From: Prinsepia uniflora | Lineage: Eukaryota > Streptophyta > Magnoliopsida > Rosales > Rosaceae | NCBI GenBank assembly: GCA_032719365.1 | Contig: CM064875.1 | Location: 31,022,693 to 31,086,692 of the forward strand | DNA length: 64,000 nt | Reading direction: 5' to 3' | In this document: in pieces, positions 23,186-33,400 of the stretch | Numbering within the stretch: position 1 is the first letter of the stretch | Layout: every line of letters starts with the position of its first letter | The notes under the pieces: model-generated | What the model saw: only the letters and a program-made list of their open reading frames with translations | Databases searched by the model: none | What the model was told of the DNA's origin: nothing | Made by a program: the position numbers and the translations under genes

Positions 23186-25704
23186 TGGTCCGGAAAAGAT
23201 GCCAACTTGAGGCACACAGCCCCTAGGGAACTCATCCCCGATATAGTCACGATGACATCATATCTATCTAGTGTGCACACTACTCGGGGTCTCACTTCGA
23301 GTCTTCTCCCAGCAATCTCCATCTAGGAGGCTCAATCTCTGGATCTAGTTCGAGCTCTCTCTCTGGATCTAGTCCATACATCTCTCCGGAATCTGGTCCG
23401 GGACCACAACATAATAAGTAACCACCACTCCTGGAATGGGATCCCTATGGGGATACCCACTCTGGTCTGTGGATCGTGACTCTCCAGATCGACGTCTGGA
23501 GGAGACCATATAATCATATGGAAGGTTTATTCATTTTCAAATACTTCCTTTCTTTCTCAAAATACATTTCAACTGGGTCTCAAACTCGATTCATCTCAAC
23601 GGGATTCCTCGAATCCGATTCAAATCAGTTTCACAGGCCTCGGTCTAAATCTACAGTTCAACTGGGTCTCATGCCCGAATTTTCATTTCACAAACTGAAC
23701 TGGTACTCAAGCCCGATATCACAACCAACTGGGCCCTAAGCCCGAAACCATAAGGCAACAGGACCTCAAGTCCGATTTCACAATTAACGGGGCCTTAAGC
23801 CCGATATCTCAACTAAATGGGTCTCAGGCCCGATATCATAAGTCAACGGGGCATCAAGCCCGATAGTACCATTAATTGGGCCTCAAACTCGAATCGTAAA
23901 CCAACTGGACCCTCGGTCCGATCGTATCGTTCAAAAGGACCCTAGGTCCGACTCCTCGTCAAATCAAATGGACTCCAAGTCCGAGAGTTTATAAATCAAT
24001 TGGGTCTCGTGCCCGAGTTCATATTTCCAATTCCAAAACCAATTCATTAAACCCCCATTGAAAACCTAGCACGTATAAGCATCGTATAAAACCGTAAATC
24101 ACGAAATACGTGCAAATACGTAAATCCTAGGCTACCACAAACAAATGCACTCATGGCATCACAAAACATATATTTAAAAAATTATAAAACATTTATGCAT
24201 GCATCAAATTCGAAAGAAGGGTCCACTCACAGACCGTCCGAAGCCGCGCCTCGATACACGTGCCATAACCGTCTCCCGGGTCAAACGTCACCTCTCGGAT
24301 TCCTGAACCTGTCCGAATTAATTTAGAGGGTTACTAACTACTTATATAACCCCTCACTAAAGCCCTGTAATTTTCCAGAATTTCTAACTATTTTTAAACG
24401 CGAACCTAAACCTTCGGATGTCCCGAACTATATCAAAACTATGTCCGATTGACACGAAACCAGTCCCAAAATGTTCGTTACATCGAATAGATGATTTCAC
24501 ATGTATAAAACTTCCCCAAATTATGTTCCACACGCCTCCACGCGCCACCCAAAGGTGCTGCGCGTGGGGCTCACGCGCCCTGCGACTGTTCATCTTCAAC
24601 CTCTCGACGGCCTGTCTGTATCGGCCGGTCCGGTTCTCCTCTGTAACTGGACCGCCGTGACCGGTCCAGGTCCATTTCTTCATCGTTTTTCATCCGTTCT
24701 TCTCCTAATCGATTCCAAACCATCTAATTTAATCCTAGTAACCTAAATCTAATAACCAAAACCTCTAAAACACTCTAAATCCACCCGGTCTAACTTTTCC
24801 TCTTCGGTTCAAATGTCCAAAACCTTCCCCAGGGCTCCCTAACGTCCAACCTCTCTCAAAACCTTCCTAATGGCTTGCTAATAACCTATTTACTTCATTA
24901 GAATCAAGAAAAATGGCCCATAACAACAAGAGTTGAAAATGGAATTAAATCGGTCAAAACCGATTACCTGCACGTGCTGACCTCCGCCGTCCATGGCTGT
25001 GCTTCCCTAGCCGGCCACCATTTCCTTCAGTCATCTCTTCCCTCTCTGTTCTCTAAGTTATCGTCTGGGGTGAAAGGTGGATCGGGTTTTGGGTTGGAAA
25101 AATGGAGGATTAATGATCGATGAAGGGAATGGTGGGTGCCTGAACGTAAAGGAAGGGCCAGTGGATGGGTGACACTTGCCACTCATCCATTGGTCCCTGA
25201 AAATTTTCCTGGGCCCACCTAAGAAAAAACCCACGCCGTCTCGTAAAACGTGTAATAGTGCACTCGAACTTCCATGAACCATAACTTCGCCGTCGAAAGT
25301 CCGAATTCGACGCGCCGCCTGTCTACGAATTCATATCATCCCGATCTACATAACGGTCTTCGGCCCTCGGCCATCGGACTTCCCGAGTCAAAAGTCAACT
25401 TTGAGCCCAAATTACCAAAATGCCCTCGAACTTCCGAACGTCATAACTTCCTTCCTGAACGTCGGAATCAAGCGTGCTAGTTGTCTATGAACTCGTGACA
25501 TCACGAACTACGTCACAGTCATTGGGAAAAGTCCATTTGACCGTCCGAACGAAAAGTCGACAATTCGCCTATTCTAGGGGCAAAATCGTCATTTCGCCCG
25601 AATGTCTATTAATTCTCGTCTAATCTCTGATTAGTCTTCGATTAGCGAGGCTAATCCATCATTAGTTCTTAATTAATCCCGTTAATTCAGGACGGGTCGT
25701 CACA
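23186..25704 (-). mobile_element. Truncated LTR 'Q', reverse, W family
   Basis: On the plus strand it ends GACGGGTCGTCACA (reverse complement of an LTR start) at 25704. It is collinear with W from 50200 rightwards (GATGCCAACT..., CCCCGATATAGTCACGATG). The roughly 520 bp that form the LTR 3' end in W (37026-37545) are missing here, and no duplication of the right flank AGTGG is found at the left edge, so a deletion took the LTR end and perhaps part of T. Contains the hairpin-repeat array 23569-24020, the degraded palindrome 25163-25188, and the TGACGT/ACGTCA boxes. The left boundary is approximate. Confidence 0.75.
23569..24020. repeat. Degenerate hairpin-bearing tandem repeat in LTR Q
   Basis: About a dozen units of 25-37 bp, each with a core such as GGGCCTTAAGCCCGA, GGGCATCAAGCCCGA, GGACCCTAGGTCCGA or GGACTCCAAGTCCGA. 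The four bases either side of a 5-base loop pair within each unit even when they differ between units (GGGC/GCCC, GGAC/GTCC). Between cores is an AT-rich CAACT/ATATC spacer. Related arrays occur in W (50570-50690), Y (26520-26780), X (21530-21990), S (20160-20390) and R (53870-54060, 59830-59965). Confidence 0.8.
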
Positions 25705-25990
25705 AGTGGTGGCATTGATGTTAGTGAATGTTGAATTCAGACTCGAGAGGAGTCGAGACATTGGATTTGGACTTAATAGGAGTCAGGACTTGGTGTTGGA
25801 CTCAGAATGAGTCATGATGTGATATGAGTGCTCGGGATGAGCCAGGGAAGATGGAAAATGTGGTTATGGTTGCACATAACGAGTAACGGTTCATGTGGGA
25901 ACCCGAGGTATGGATGTGAATTAGGTCTCCATGATTGTTGTTGGAGGGTTGTTTGAATTTCGGGGACGAAATCCTTTAAGGGGGGAAGGT
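25705..25990 (+). mobile_element. 3' part of element T interior and PPT
   Basis: Non-coding. Carries several GACTC-N4-6-GAGTC mini-hairpins (about 25738-25815) and ends TTTCGGGGACGAAATCCTTTAAGG... with a G-rich PPT just before the 3' LTR. The same 'ATTTCGGGACGAAATTTCTTAAGG' style ending precedes the V 3' LTR. Confidence 0.75.
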
Positions 25991-26462
25991 TGTAACGACC
26001 CGAAAATTCGAAAAAGGAAAATTTGGAAAATTTGAAGGAAATAACGATTTTGCCCCTGGAAATGGGCGAACAGTTGACTTTTGGTTCGAGCGGTCAAACA
26101 GATTATGACCGATGACTGTGACGTAGTTTGGGACGTCACGAGTTCATAGACAGGTGGCACGACGTTCGGGGCTGATCGAGAGGCAGAGACATGAGCGGAA
26201 ATCAGTGCAGTTATCCCTTGTCTGACAAGTACTAAAGGGTAGTTTCAAGACTTTAGTTGGCTTGTCAGACGGGAGCAGGACCAGGAATGGTTATCAAATT
26301 CTAGTTGGGACGAGTCCTGTTAACATACCTCCTCTGGATCCTGGCGTACTCTGATAGCCGGAGAGGGCAAAGGTTGGAAATTTCCCTTGTCTAACACTTT
26401 GTGTCAGACGGGAGTAGGGTCATCCCGCGTTAATCCCGGGGGGATTGGGACGGGTCCTATCA

Positions 26463-27265
26463 TTATACTTACTTATGGTTTCGGTAATGGTTTAATAAAA
26501 TAGTTTTAGATTTGAAAAGGTAAACTCGGGCACGAGACCCATTCGTTTTGGAAACCCCCGGACATGAAGTCCATTTAGTACGTTATCGGGGTAGAGGTCC
26601 AATTGGTGTGTGAATTGATTTCGAATTTGAAAATATGGAATCGGGCTTGAAACCTATTTGATTTACGAACTATTGGACTTCGAGTCCATTTGATTGAATA
26701 AGCCATCGGGCTGGAGGCCCAGTTGGTTTACGAATTGGGCTCAAGGTCCAGTTGGTTTACGTTATAGGACTGGTAATATGATATATGTTAAACATGATTT
26801 CTTGGATTTGTGAAATGATGTTTTGTGAATGGTAAACGGATTTGGAAAATGACCCACATACTCGGATTTACGGCTTTGGGCTGAGTTCCCACATATGGTT
26901 GCATTGAATTATGGATTTGTGTAAAGGGCTTTGGGTAGGGGCCCGTATGTTTTGGATTACGGAATTTTGGCTGAGACCATAATAATAGTTATTTGAACAT
27001 ATGATTCGATAAATGGTTTTCGTATGCATGCATGCTTTTTAGTGAAGGGCATAAATATCTTTATGAATTTTTTTTTTTATGAACTTATTGATTTTCATCA
27101 ACTCAGAGTCTTTTCTTGTTTTTAATGCCGTTCAGGTTGATCACAGATGTGGACTGTAGCAGAGACCGAGACATCACACTCCTCCACCAGACGGGACACT
27201 TCATGTCAGACGGGATCATAACACATCCCGTGTTAATCCCGGGGGGATTGGGATGGTTCGTGACA
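26463..27265 (+). mobile_element. Right part of the 5' LTR of LARD Y
   Basis: Collinear with the last 0.8 kb of the Z LTR: the GGGC...GCCC hairpin repeats (26520-26780), CATGCATGC at about 27024, the arm region near 27095 (degenerate), acceptor-like GCCGTTCAG ending about 27135, the terminal hairpin and the end GGGATGGTTCGTGACA. The left part of this LTR lies outside the window because X inserted in it; TTATA at 26463-26467 is the expected right copy of the X duplication. Confidence 0.8.
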
Positions 27266-27431
27266 AGTGGTATTAAAGTAGGTTTGCTCTCGTCGTACGC
27301 GCAGGTCGAGGATGTGATATCTCTATGGGCTGCAGTTCATTATCAACCTAATAGCTAGGATGCCGGTTTGATAGTTAGTAGTAATGTATCATGGATAGTT
27401 TTGGTTTGGCATTTGATGTTGGGGTTGCCAT
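27266..27431 (+). mobile_element. First interior piece of LARD Y
   Basis: Collinear with 30397-30576 of Z, ending at GCCAT where Z inserted. The next Y piece is 36899-37025. Non-coding. Confidence 0.75.
27268..27279 (+). promoter_or_regulatory. Degenerate primer-binding site, LARD Y
   Basis: TGGTATTAAAGT follows the LTR end after two bases, in the place of TGGTATCAGAGC in Z. C-to-T and G-to-A changes have decayed it. Confidence 0.65.
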
Positions 27432-30396
27432 TGTAACGACCCGTCCCAAATTCCATGATTAGATTAGTGACTAATCACGATTAGTGAGGCTAATCCGTGA
27501 TTAGTAGAGCGAAATCGGACGAACGATGCGAAATGACCGTTTTGCCCCTGGTGGTGGCAAAACGTTGACTTTTCAATCGGGCGGTCAAATGGACTTTGAC
27601 CGATGACCGTGACGTAGTTCGTGACGTCACGAGTTCATAGACAGGTGGCACGTTCAATTCCGATGTTCGTAGAAGAAGTTATGACGTTCGGAAGTTTAGG
27701 GGCATTTTGGTAATTTGGGTGAATAGTAGGTCAAAAGTTGACTTTTTGACCAGGAGGTCCGATGGCCGAGGGCCGAAGACCGTTACGTAGATAAGGACGA
27801 TACGAATCCGTAGACAGGCGGCATGTCGAATTCGGACGTTCGACGGCGAAGTTACGGTTCTCGGAAGTTCCCGGTTACTATTCACGACGGCACGTTTTAC
27901 GAGACAAAAAGTGCAGTTTTGTCTCTAGTGGGCCCAGATATTTAATGGAGGCCCAATGGATGAGTGACACTTGTCACCCATCCACTGGCCAACCTCACCC
28001 ACTCATGCACCAAAACACTCAACCGTGCATCCATTTTCCATTTTTCCTCCATTCATTACCCGATCCCATTTCTCACCCAAACCCATTCAACCCTTCCCAT
28101 TGATCGTATAGGGGAGACCAGAGTGTGAGGATGGACCGGTGGACGCTGGTGGCCAGCCCAGGACGCACCGCCGTGGACGGCGGAGGAGGAGGAGATCGAG
28201 GTAATCGGTTTTACCCGATTTTGTCCATTTTCAATATTAGTGGTTATGGGTCGTTTTTGATTGTTTTAATGAATTGGTTAGGATGTTAAGAAGCCATTAG
28301 GAAGGTTTTAGGAAGGTTTGAACGTTGAGGGACCTCTGGGGAGGATTTCGAAAAATTGAACCGTGAGGGGATTTTTGGGTTCACGGGTTTTAATCGGTTT
28401 TAGGTTGTTTTGTTCATTAGGATTGATAGGAAACATTAAAATAGGAATTTAGGAATTAAAATGGAAGAAAACGGACGAAAAACGAAGAGTGTAGGGCCTT
28501 GGACCGGTTACGCCGGTCCAGGCGGACCGGAATTGCAGAGAAAATCGGACCGGCCCGGTCGGACCGGTTCGATCGAAGGAAGAAGACGGTACTGTAGCGG
28601 CGCGTGAGGCCCACGCGCAGGGGCCTTTGGGCGGCGCGTGGCAGCGCGTGCTAGGGTTTTTGGGGATGTGTTCAACATACGAAATCATCTATTCGATGTA
28701 ACGAACATTTTGGGACTGGTTTCGTGTCAATCGGACACCGTCTCGATATGTTTCTGGGCATCGGAAGGTATAGGTTCGGGATTAAAAATAGCTAAAAATA
28801 CGGGAAAATTACGGGGCTTTAGTGAGGGGTTATATAAGTAGTTAGTAACCCTCTAAATTAATTTGGACAGGTTTGGAAGTCCCGGTGACGGTGATCGGCT
28901 CGGGGAGCCGTATGGCACGCGTATCGAGACGCGGCTTCGGACGGTCTGTGAGTGGACCTTGTTTTCTAAATTGGTGCATGCATAAATGTTTATTATATGT
29001 TTTAAATACTTGTTTGTGTTTCCATGAGTGCATTTGGATGTGCGGTTACGTATAGGCACGTATTTCGAGGTTTCGGTCCTATACGGTGCCTATACGGGGC
29101 TGTAGGTCTTTATTGGTCTAAATGAAATGGTTTTGGATTTCCAAAAGGATAATGAATTTGATTTGATAATGTTGATTTGGATATTTGTGAATTATATGGT
29201 TTCACGTATTTCGAGGCGATTTACGTGCTTGCACGTAAATCGAGGTTTTTCGGTTTTACTCCGATTTTCCATTCTTATGGTTTTGGAAATAATTTAATGA
29301 AATAATTTTGGATTCGAAAAGGTAATTCTCGGACTTGAGGTCCATTTGATTTACGGAATCGAGCCAGAGGCCCAATTGGTTTACGATTCGGACCGGGGGT
29401 CCAGTTTCTATGTGACTTCGGGCCTAGTGCCCAGCTATGTGTTACAAATGGTTTTTACGGGTCATGACGGTTTATGGGAACCGGCATGAACCCCTGAAAT
29501 GGATTTACGGGTCATGACGGTTTATGGGAACCAGCATGAACCCATGAAAGGATTTTATGGTTCGTGACGGCTTATGGGGGCCGGGCATGAATCCTTGAAA
29601 GGTTTCAAGAATGGTTTCAAAAGGTTTTTCATATTCCATCCTATATATATGATTGTCTCCTCCGGGGAGGGTCGTTGGCCTGGGTGGACCCCGGAGTAGT
29701 CACAGAACACTGACTGAGTGGAGTCGCCCCCCAGTTGGGTTCCTTACTCTCAGGATGGGCATGGTTCGTTACCTTCAGGGAGGGTCATTGATCTACGGAC
29801 ATTGACCTGGGTGGACCCTGGAGAGACTTGGGTTTGAGACCCCGGTTAGCACACGTGTAGCTTTATTTTACCGTGACAGGTTCTGGATATGAATATATTG
29901 GATAAACATGGTTTCAACTGGTTTGGGAAAACTGTGTTTTATGATGATAAATGGATTTGGGCTGAGATCCCACATATGTTTACTATGTTCTGGTTTTCTG
30001 TAAATTGGTTTTGGGCAGGAGCCCGTGAGACTTGTGTTTACGGAACTTGGGGTTGTGACCCTATTTATGGATGTTTTAACATATATTATTGGATAAATGG
30101 TTTTACTATGCATGCATGCTTTTTAGTGGAGGGTATAAAGGTCTTCTTATGGAAATGTTTTTATAAATTCTTTATTTTTGTCCACTCACAACCTTTCTGT
30201 TTTTAATACCCTTCAGGTTGACAGCGGATGTGGACTGTAGCAGAGATCGAGATATCACATGCCTCCTCCGGATCCTGGCGTACTCTGATAGCCCGGGAGG
30301 GCAAAGGTCGAAAATATCCCTTGTCTGACACTTCGTGTCGGACGGGAGCAGGGTCATCCCGCACAAATCCCGGGGGGATTGGGATGGGTCCTGTCA
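27432..30396 (+). repeat. LARD Z 5' LTR
   Basis: TGTAACGACCCG ... GGGTCCTGTCA. Order of landmarks: TGACGT/ACGTCA boxes (about 27609-27633) and a second related module (about 27776-27860), palindrome 27958-27983, donor-like GAG|GTAATC at 28201, GGACCGG/CCGGTCC hairpin near 28501-28519, GCGCGTG-AGGCC-CACGCGC at 28600-28618, arm TGTGAGTGGAC 28947-28957, hairpin repeats 29320-29460 and 29455-29610, CTCCGGGG...CCCCGGAG near 29660-29695, CATGCATG about 30110, arm GTCCACTCACA 30180-30190, acceptor-like CCCTTCAG ending 30216, terminal hairpin about 30323-30345. Confidence 0.92.
28201..30216 (+). other. Candidate intron within the Z 5' LTR
   Basis: Donor-like GAG|GTAATC at 28201; acceptor TTTTTAATACCCTTCAG|G ending 30216, with a CTCAC branch-site-like sequence 28 nt upstream (A at 30188). 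Both ends lie at the same relative positions as similar signals in X, S, V, M, U, W and R. If real, splicing would remove about 2.0 kb of hairpin-rich leader before the PBS. This is inference from sequence only. Confidence 0.4.
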
Positions 30397-30399
30397 ACG

Positions 30400-30411
30400 T
30401 GGTATCAGAGC
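30400..30411 (+). promoter_or_regulatory. Primer-binding site, LARD Z
   Basis: TGGTATCAGAGC three bases after the LTR; matches the 3' end of plant initiator Met tRNA. Intact, in keeping with a young element. Confidence 0.95.
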
Positions 30412-33400
30412 GGGGTTGTCTCTATTCGGGCAACCGCGGAGCTCTTGGAGCATGTACGCTGGTCGAGGATGTGATATCTCAATGGGCTACAGTTCGTGGT
30501 CAACCTGATGTTGAGGTGCCGGTACGATAGTTAGTAGGATTGACATGCCTTGGTTCGGCATTTGAGGCCGGGGTTGCCATAGTTCTGTCAAGGTTGACAG
30601 TGTGGGACCCTACGGAAGGATTAACGTGTTCGTATTCTGGAGTGTGATCGTTAGACGGTTAGTTGGGTCGTTTTTCACGATGTCGTAGGATCGGTTCCGA
30701 CGACTGATTCGATGTTGTGACTATTAGATGGTCGGATTATGTTGAGTTAAATGGATTTACTGCAGTCGGCAGTTAGCAGCCGGATTCGAGGATCCTGATT
30801 GGACTTACGGTATGATTGGATTGACGTCATTATGATGTCCAGACCGCGGGGTCGGTCAGATCGTGGATTTTGCTGCCTTATGCAGTTGGGTTCAGAGTGA
30901 CCCTAGGGCTTGATTGTGGAACCCTACCGTATGTGTATGGTTCGGAAATGGGAGTTGACGAGTGGTTTGACTTGGACGACTATTCGGATTTGGATTCGTT
31001 AGTCGGTCTAGTCATGTTATCTTGTGTTGGGACTGCACTTCGCAGTCAGGGTTGTACGTATCGGTTAGACCGAGTTGGTTGTCGTGCTACTTCAGTTGTG
31101 AGTTGGTGCAACTAAGGTCGCGGGTGACCTGGTAGACGACATTGGTTTAGTACTGGTTAGAGATGGTTTGGACAAGTTATCAGGGTTGGTACTTGTCGAT
31201 GGAATCCCGGAGCGGGGATACAGAGTAGTTGGTACAGGCAGTTGATTCCGTTGGATGCGAAGTCTGGATGTCTAGTCGTTAGGTCTGCACGAGGTTGTGG
31301 CAGACGCTACTATCGATAGACGTAGTCGAATTTTATCTGGTTGAGTAGACTCAGGTTGTCGTGACGATTGTGTCGATGGGATTGTCAGTCGTAACGATGG
31401 TACGAGGTGCGTGAATAACGCATATGTGTGAGTAGTGATTCTGGATTCGACTTGGTTGCGGTTGAGTGCGATCGCAGAATGAGACGGAGACGTACGGGGA
31501 ACGTTTTCCTTTTCTCGTATGAGTTGTCAGGGTGACTGTACCCAGAGTTGTTGGGTACGAGGGAGACAGAGTGCTCCTATTCGAGCAGAGGTACGGGATC
31601 GTCGCTCGGTATGAGCGGAGATCCAGGGTGTCAGTTTTGCACACGGCGTGTTGATACTGACACTAGTTTTGGTGATAGTGCGTGGTACTAGTGCTGGTGC
31701 TGGTGCCGGTGATTGTGATGACGGTGAGTTACGAGTCGGGATGTAACTCCGACGTGATGGGCTTATGATGGGTATCTGTGGTTCGGGAGTGAATCACGGA
31801 TAGTGACGGACTGGATAGGATCCAGCGGTAGTTGAGGAGTGAGGATCGAGTATTATCATGACGGATTAGTGACCAGTTTGTCAGACTCGTTCTGTCGCGG
31901 GGTTTAGCGACCAGTTGGTCGGAGTTAGTCAGGATTGGTTAGAGATGGTGGTTTGCAGAGTTTTGACTGTAGATCACAGCAGGGGGCTGTTGTGACTTTT
32001 CGGTCGAGTGGTACATCAGATTAGGATGAATTGACATCCTTTTGGATGTACATATACGGTCGTAAATGGGCATGTGTCCATAACCAGTCTAACTGGGACA
32101 CGTGGTTGATGTCCGGGTATGTTGTTTCCAATTTTGTTGGAACTTCGAAATCGCGAGAGGTTGCGATTGCGGTGACGAGAGGAATGCGGGTTTTCCGCAT
32201 TGGTATTGGGTATGTCGAAGTCGTTTGGGTGACTTCTCAGGTTCTACCATAATTGATGGTGGTAGAGGATGTAGATGTTATTGATGTTGTTGGTTGCCAC
32301 TAGTACACTGATCGTGTATTGGTTGGTGGACTCGTGATTGTCTTGGGTCATCAGGTGGAGTGAGTATATCGAAGTTAGGTGACTGAGATTTCTCATTTGT
32401 GCCTGGTGGCAGACGATGTTGGTTTACGTGACGTGGTGAATGCAACGAGCTTGGTTGTATTCACATAGGATGATTTGTGATGTCATAGTCTTGTATCATC
32501 TTTGGTTTTTCTAGGTGGAATGCCAAGGGTCGATACGAGGTAGTCAGTGAGAACCCACAGTCTCGGCGTGTCTCGTCGTTGACTAATCTATTCAGATGTG
32601 GGAATTGGTTTAGGACTTTGGGTATCGTTATGGATCTGGATCGTGGTCTTGATGATCCAGATAGGTAGAGAGCTATTACTCTTACTTGGTTGAATGGAGC
32701 ATGATGGGACTGAACTTCTTTTCGAGGTAAATCCCATATGGCTTACTACTCGCCTGAGTAGTTGTCCGAGGAGTAGGTGTCTGACGAAGTCGGGTTTTGT
32801 CAGACTTGGTGTTGTGTGTGATGTTGTGATTGGCTTCCCTATGAAGTCAATCGATTGTGTTGTGGTAATCGGTCGAACAGGTATCCGATAGGTTCGGATA
32901 TGGTGCGTCTCGGTAGACGAGAACGATATTTTAGGTTTCGGAATCAGATTTCTAGATGACGATTTAGGATTTGATTTTGGAACTTGAAAGAGGATTTCTG
33001 TATTTGGGTTTTGGAATCGGATTCTGGGTGACGATTCAGGATTTGATTCTAGAGCTTGACTATAGATTTTATTTTATGGATTTGGGTTCGGAATGGTTAT
33101 TCCTAATACTAGTTTACGGAATGATGATTTCGGATTTGAATTTGGACAGGATTATGGATATGATTTCTGGGTTTGGATTCGGGATTTCTTACGAAATTGC
33201 GGATTCGGATTCGGATTTGGAAATAGATAATGGATTGGAGTTTCGATTTGTCTAGATCGGACAGATGGACTCCATAATTGAAGCGTGATTGACTACAACC
33301 TAGGTGGTTGTAGGCTGATTGATGGGTAGATGTACGTACCTTGTACGTTGTTCAAGGTACGACACTGGGCAGACTTGTGGTGCCTAGTGACGGTATATAG

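Larger units (their letters stand above)
22686..26322 (+). mobile_element. Short-LTR non-autonomous element 'T' (TRIM-like)
   Basis: LTRs of 327 bp (22686-23012) and 332 bp (25991-26322) flanked by ACATA at 22681-22685 and 26323-26327. Without the nested Q sequence the interior is only about 0.45 kb, so the element is about 1.1 kb. It has a PBS (23016-23027), a remnant of a gag start (23047-23088) and a PPT (about 25977-25989). Its LTRs match the two ends of the long LTRs of this region but lack the middle. It encodes nothing and would depend on enzymes of a related chromovirus. Confidence 0.85.
2783..26462 (+). mobile_element. 3' LTR of LARD X, split by three insertions
   Basis: The LTR starts TGTAACGACCCG at 2783 and ends GGGTCCTATCA at 26462. 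Its own pieces are 2783-2839, 16895-18032, 20869-22685 and 26328-26462, together about 3.1 kb, close to the 2965-bp LTR of Z, with which it is collinear. The gaps hold the Tat element, solo LTR S and element T. The bases after 26462 (TTATA...) resume inside another LTR of the same family (Y), so X inserted into Y. LTR landmarks kept: palindrome 17355-17380, donor-like CAG|GTATCG at 17755, arms 21330-21340 and 22603-22613, acceptor-like CCCTTCAG ending at 22640. Confidence 0.85.

Noticed and set aside
29889..30206. 105-codon ORF duplicated at 36386-36703
   Set aside because: It is duplicated only because it lies in both LTRs of Z; it has no known domain and is broken in X, Y and R.
30400..30411. 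tRNA gene because of similarity to the initiator Met tRNA 3' end
   Set aside because: Only 12 bases match; they are primer-binding sites next to LTRs at every occurrence.
32971..33255. 94-codon ORF rich in Phe, Leu and Gly, looks like a membrane protein
   Set aside because: It is the translation of the degenerate GATTTGG repeat in a non-coding LARD interior; the frame is not kept in R.
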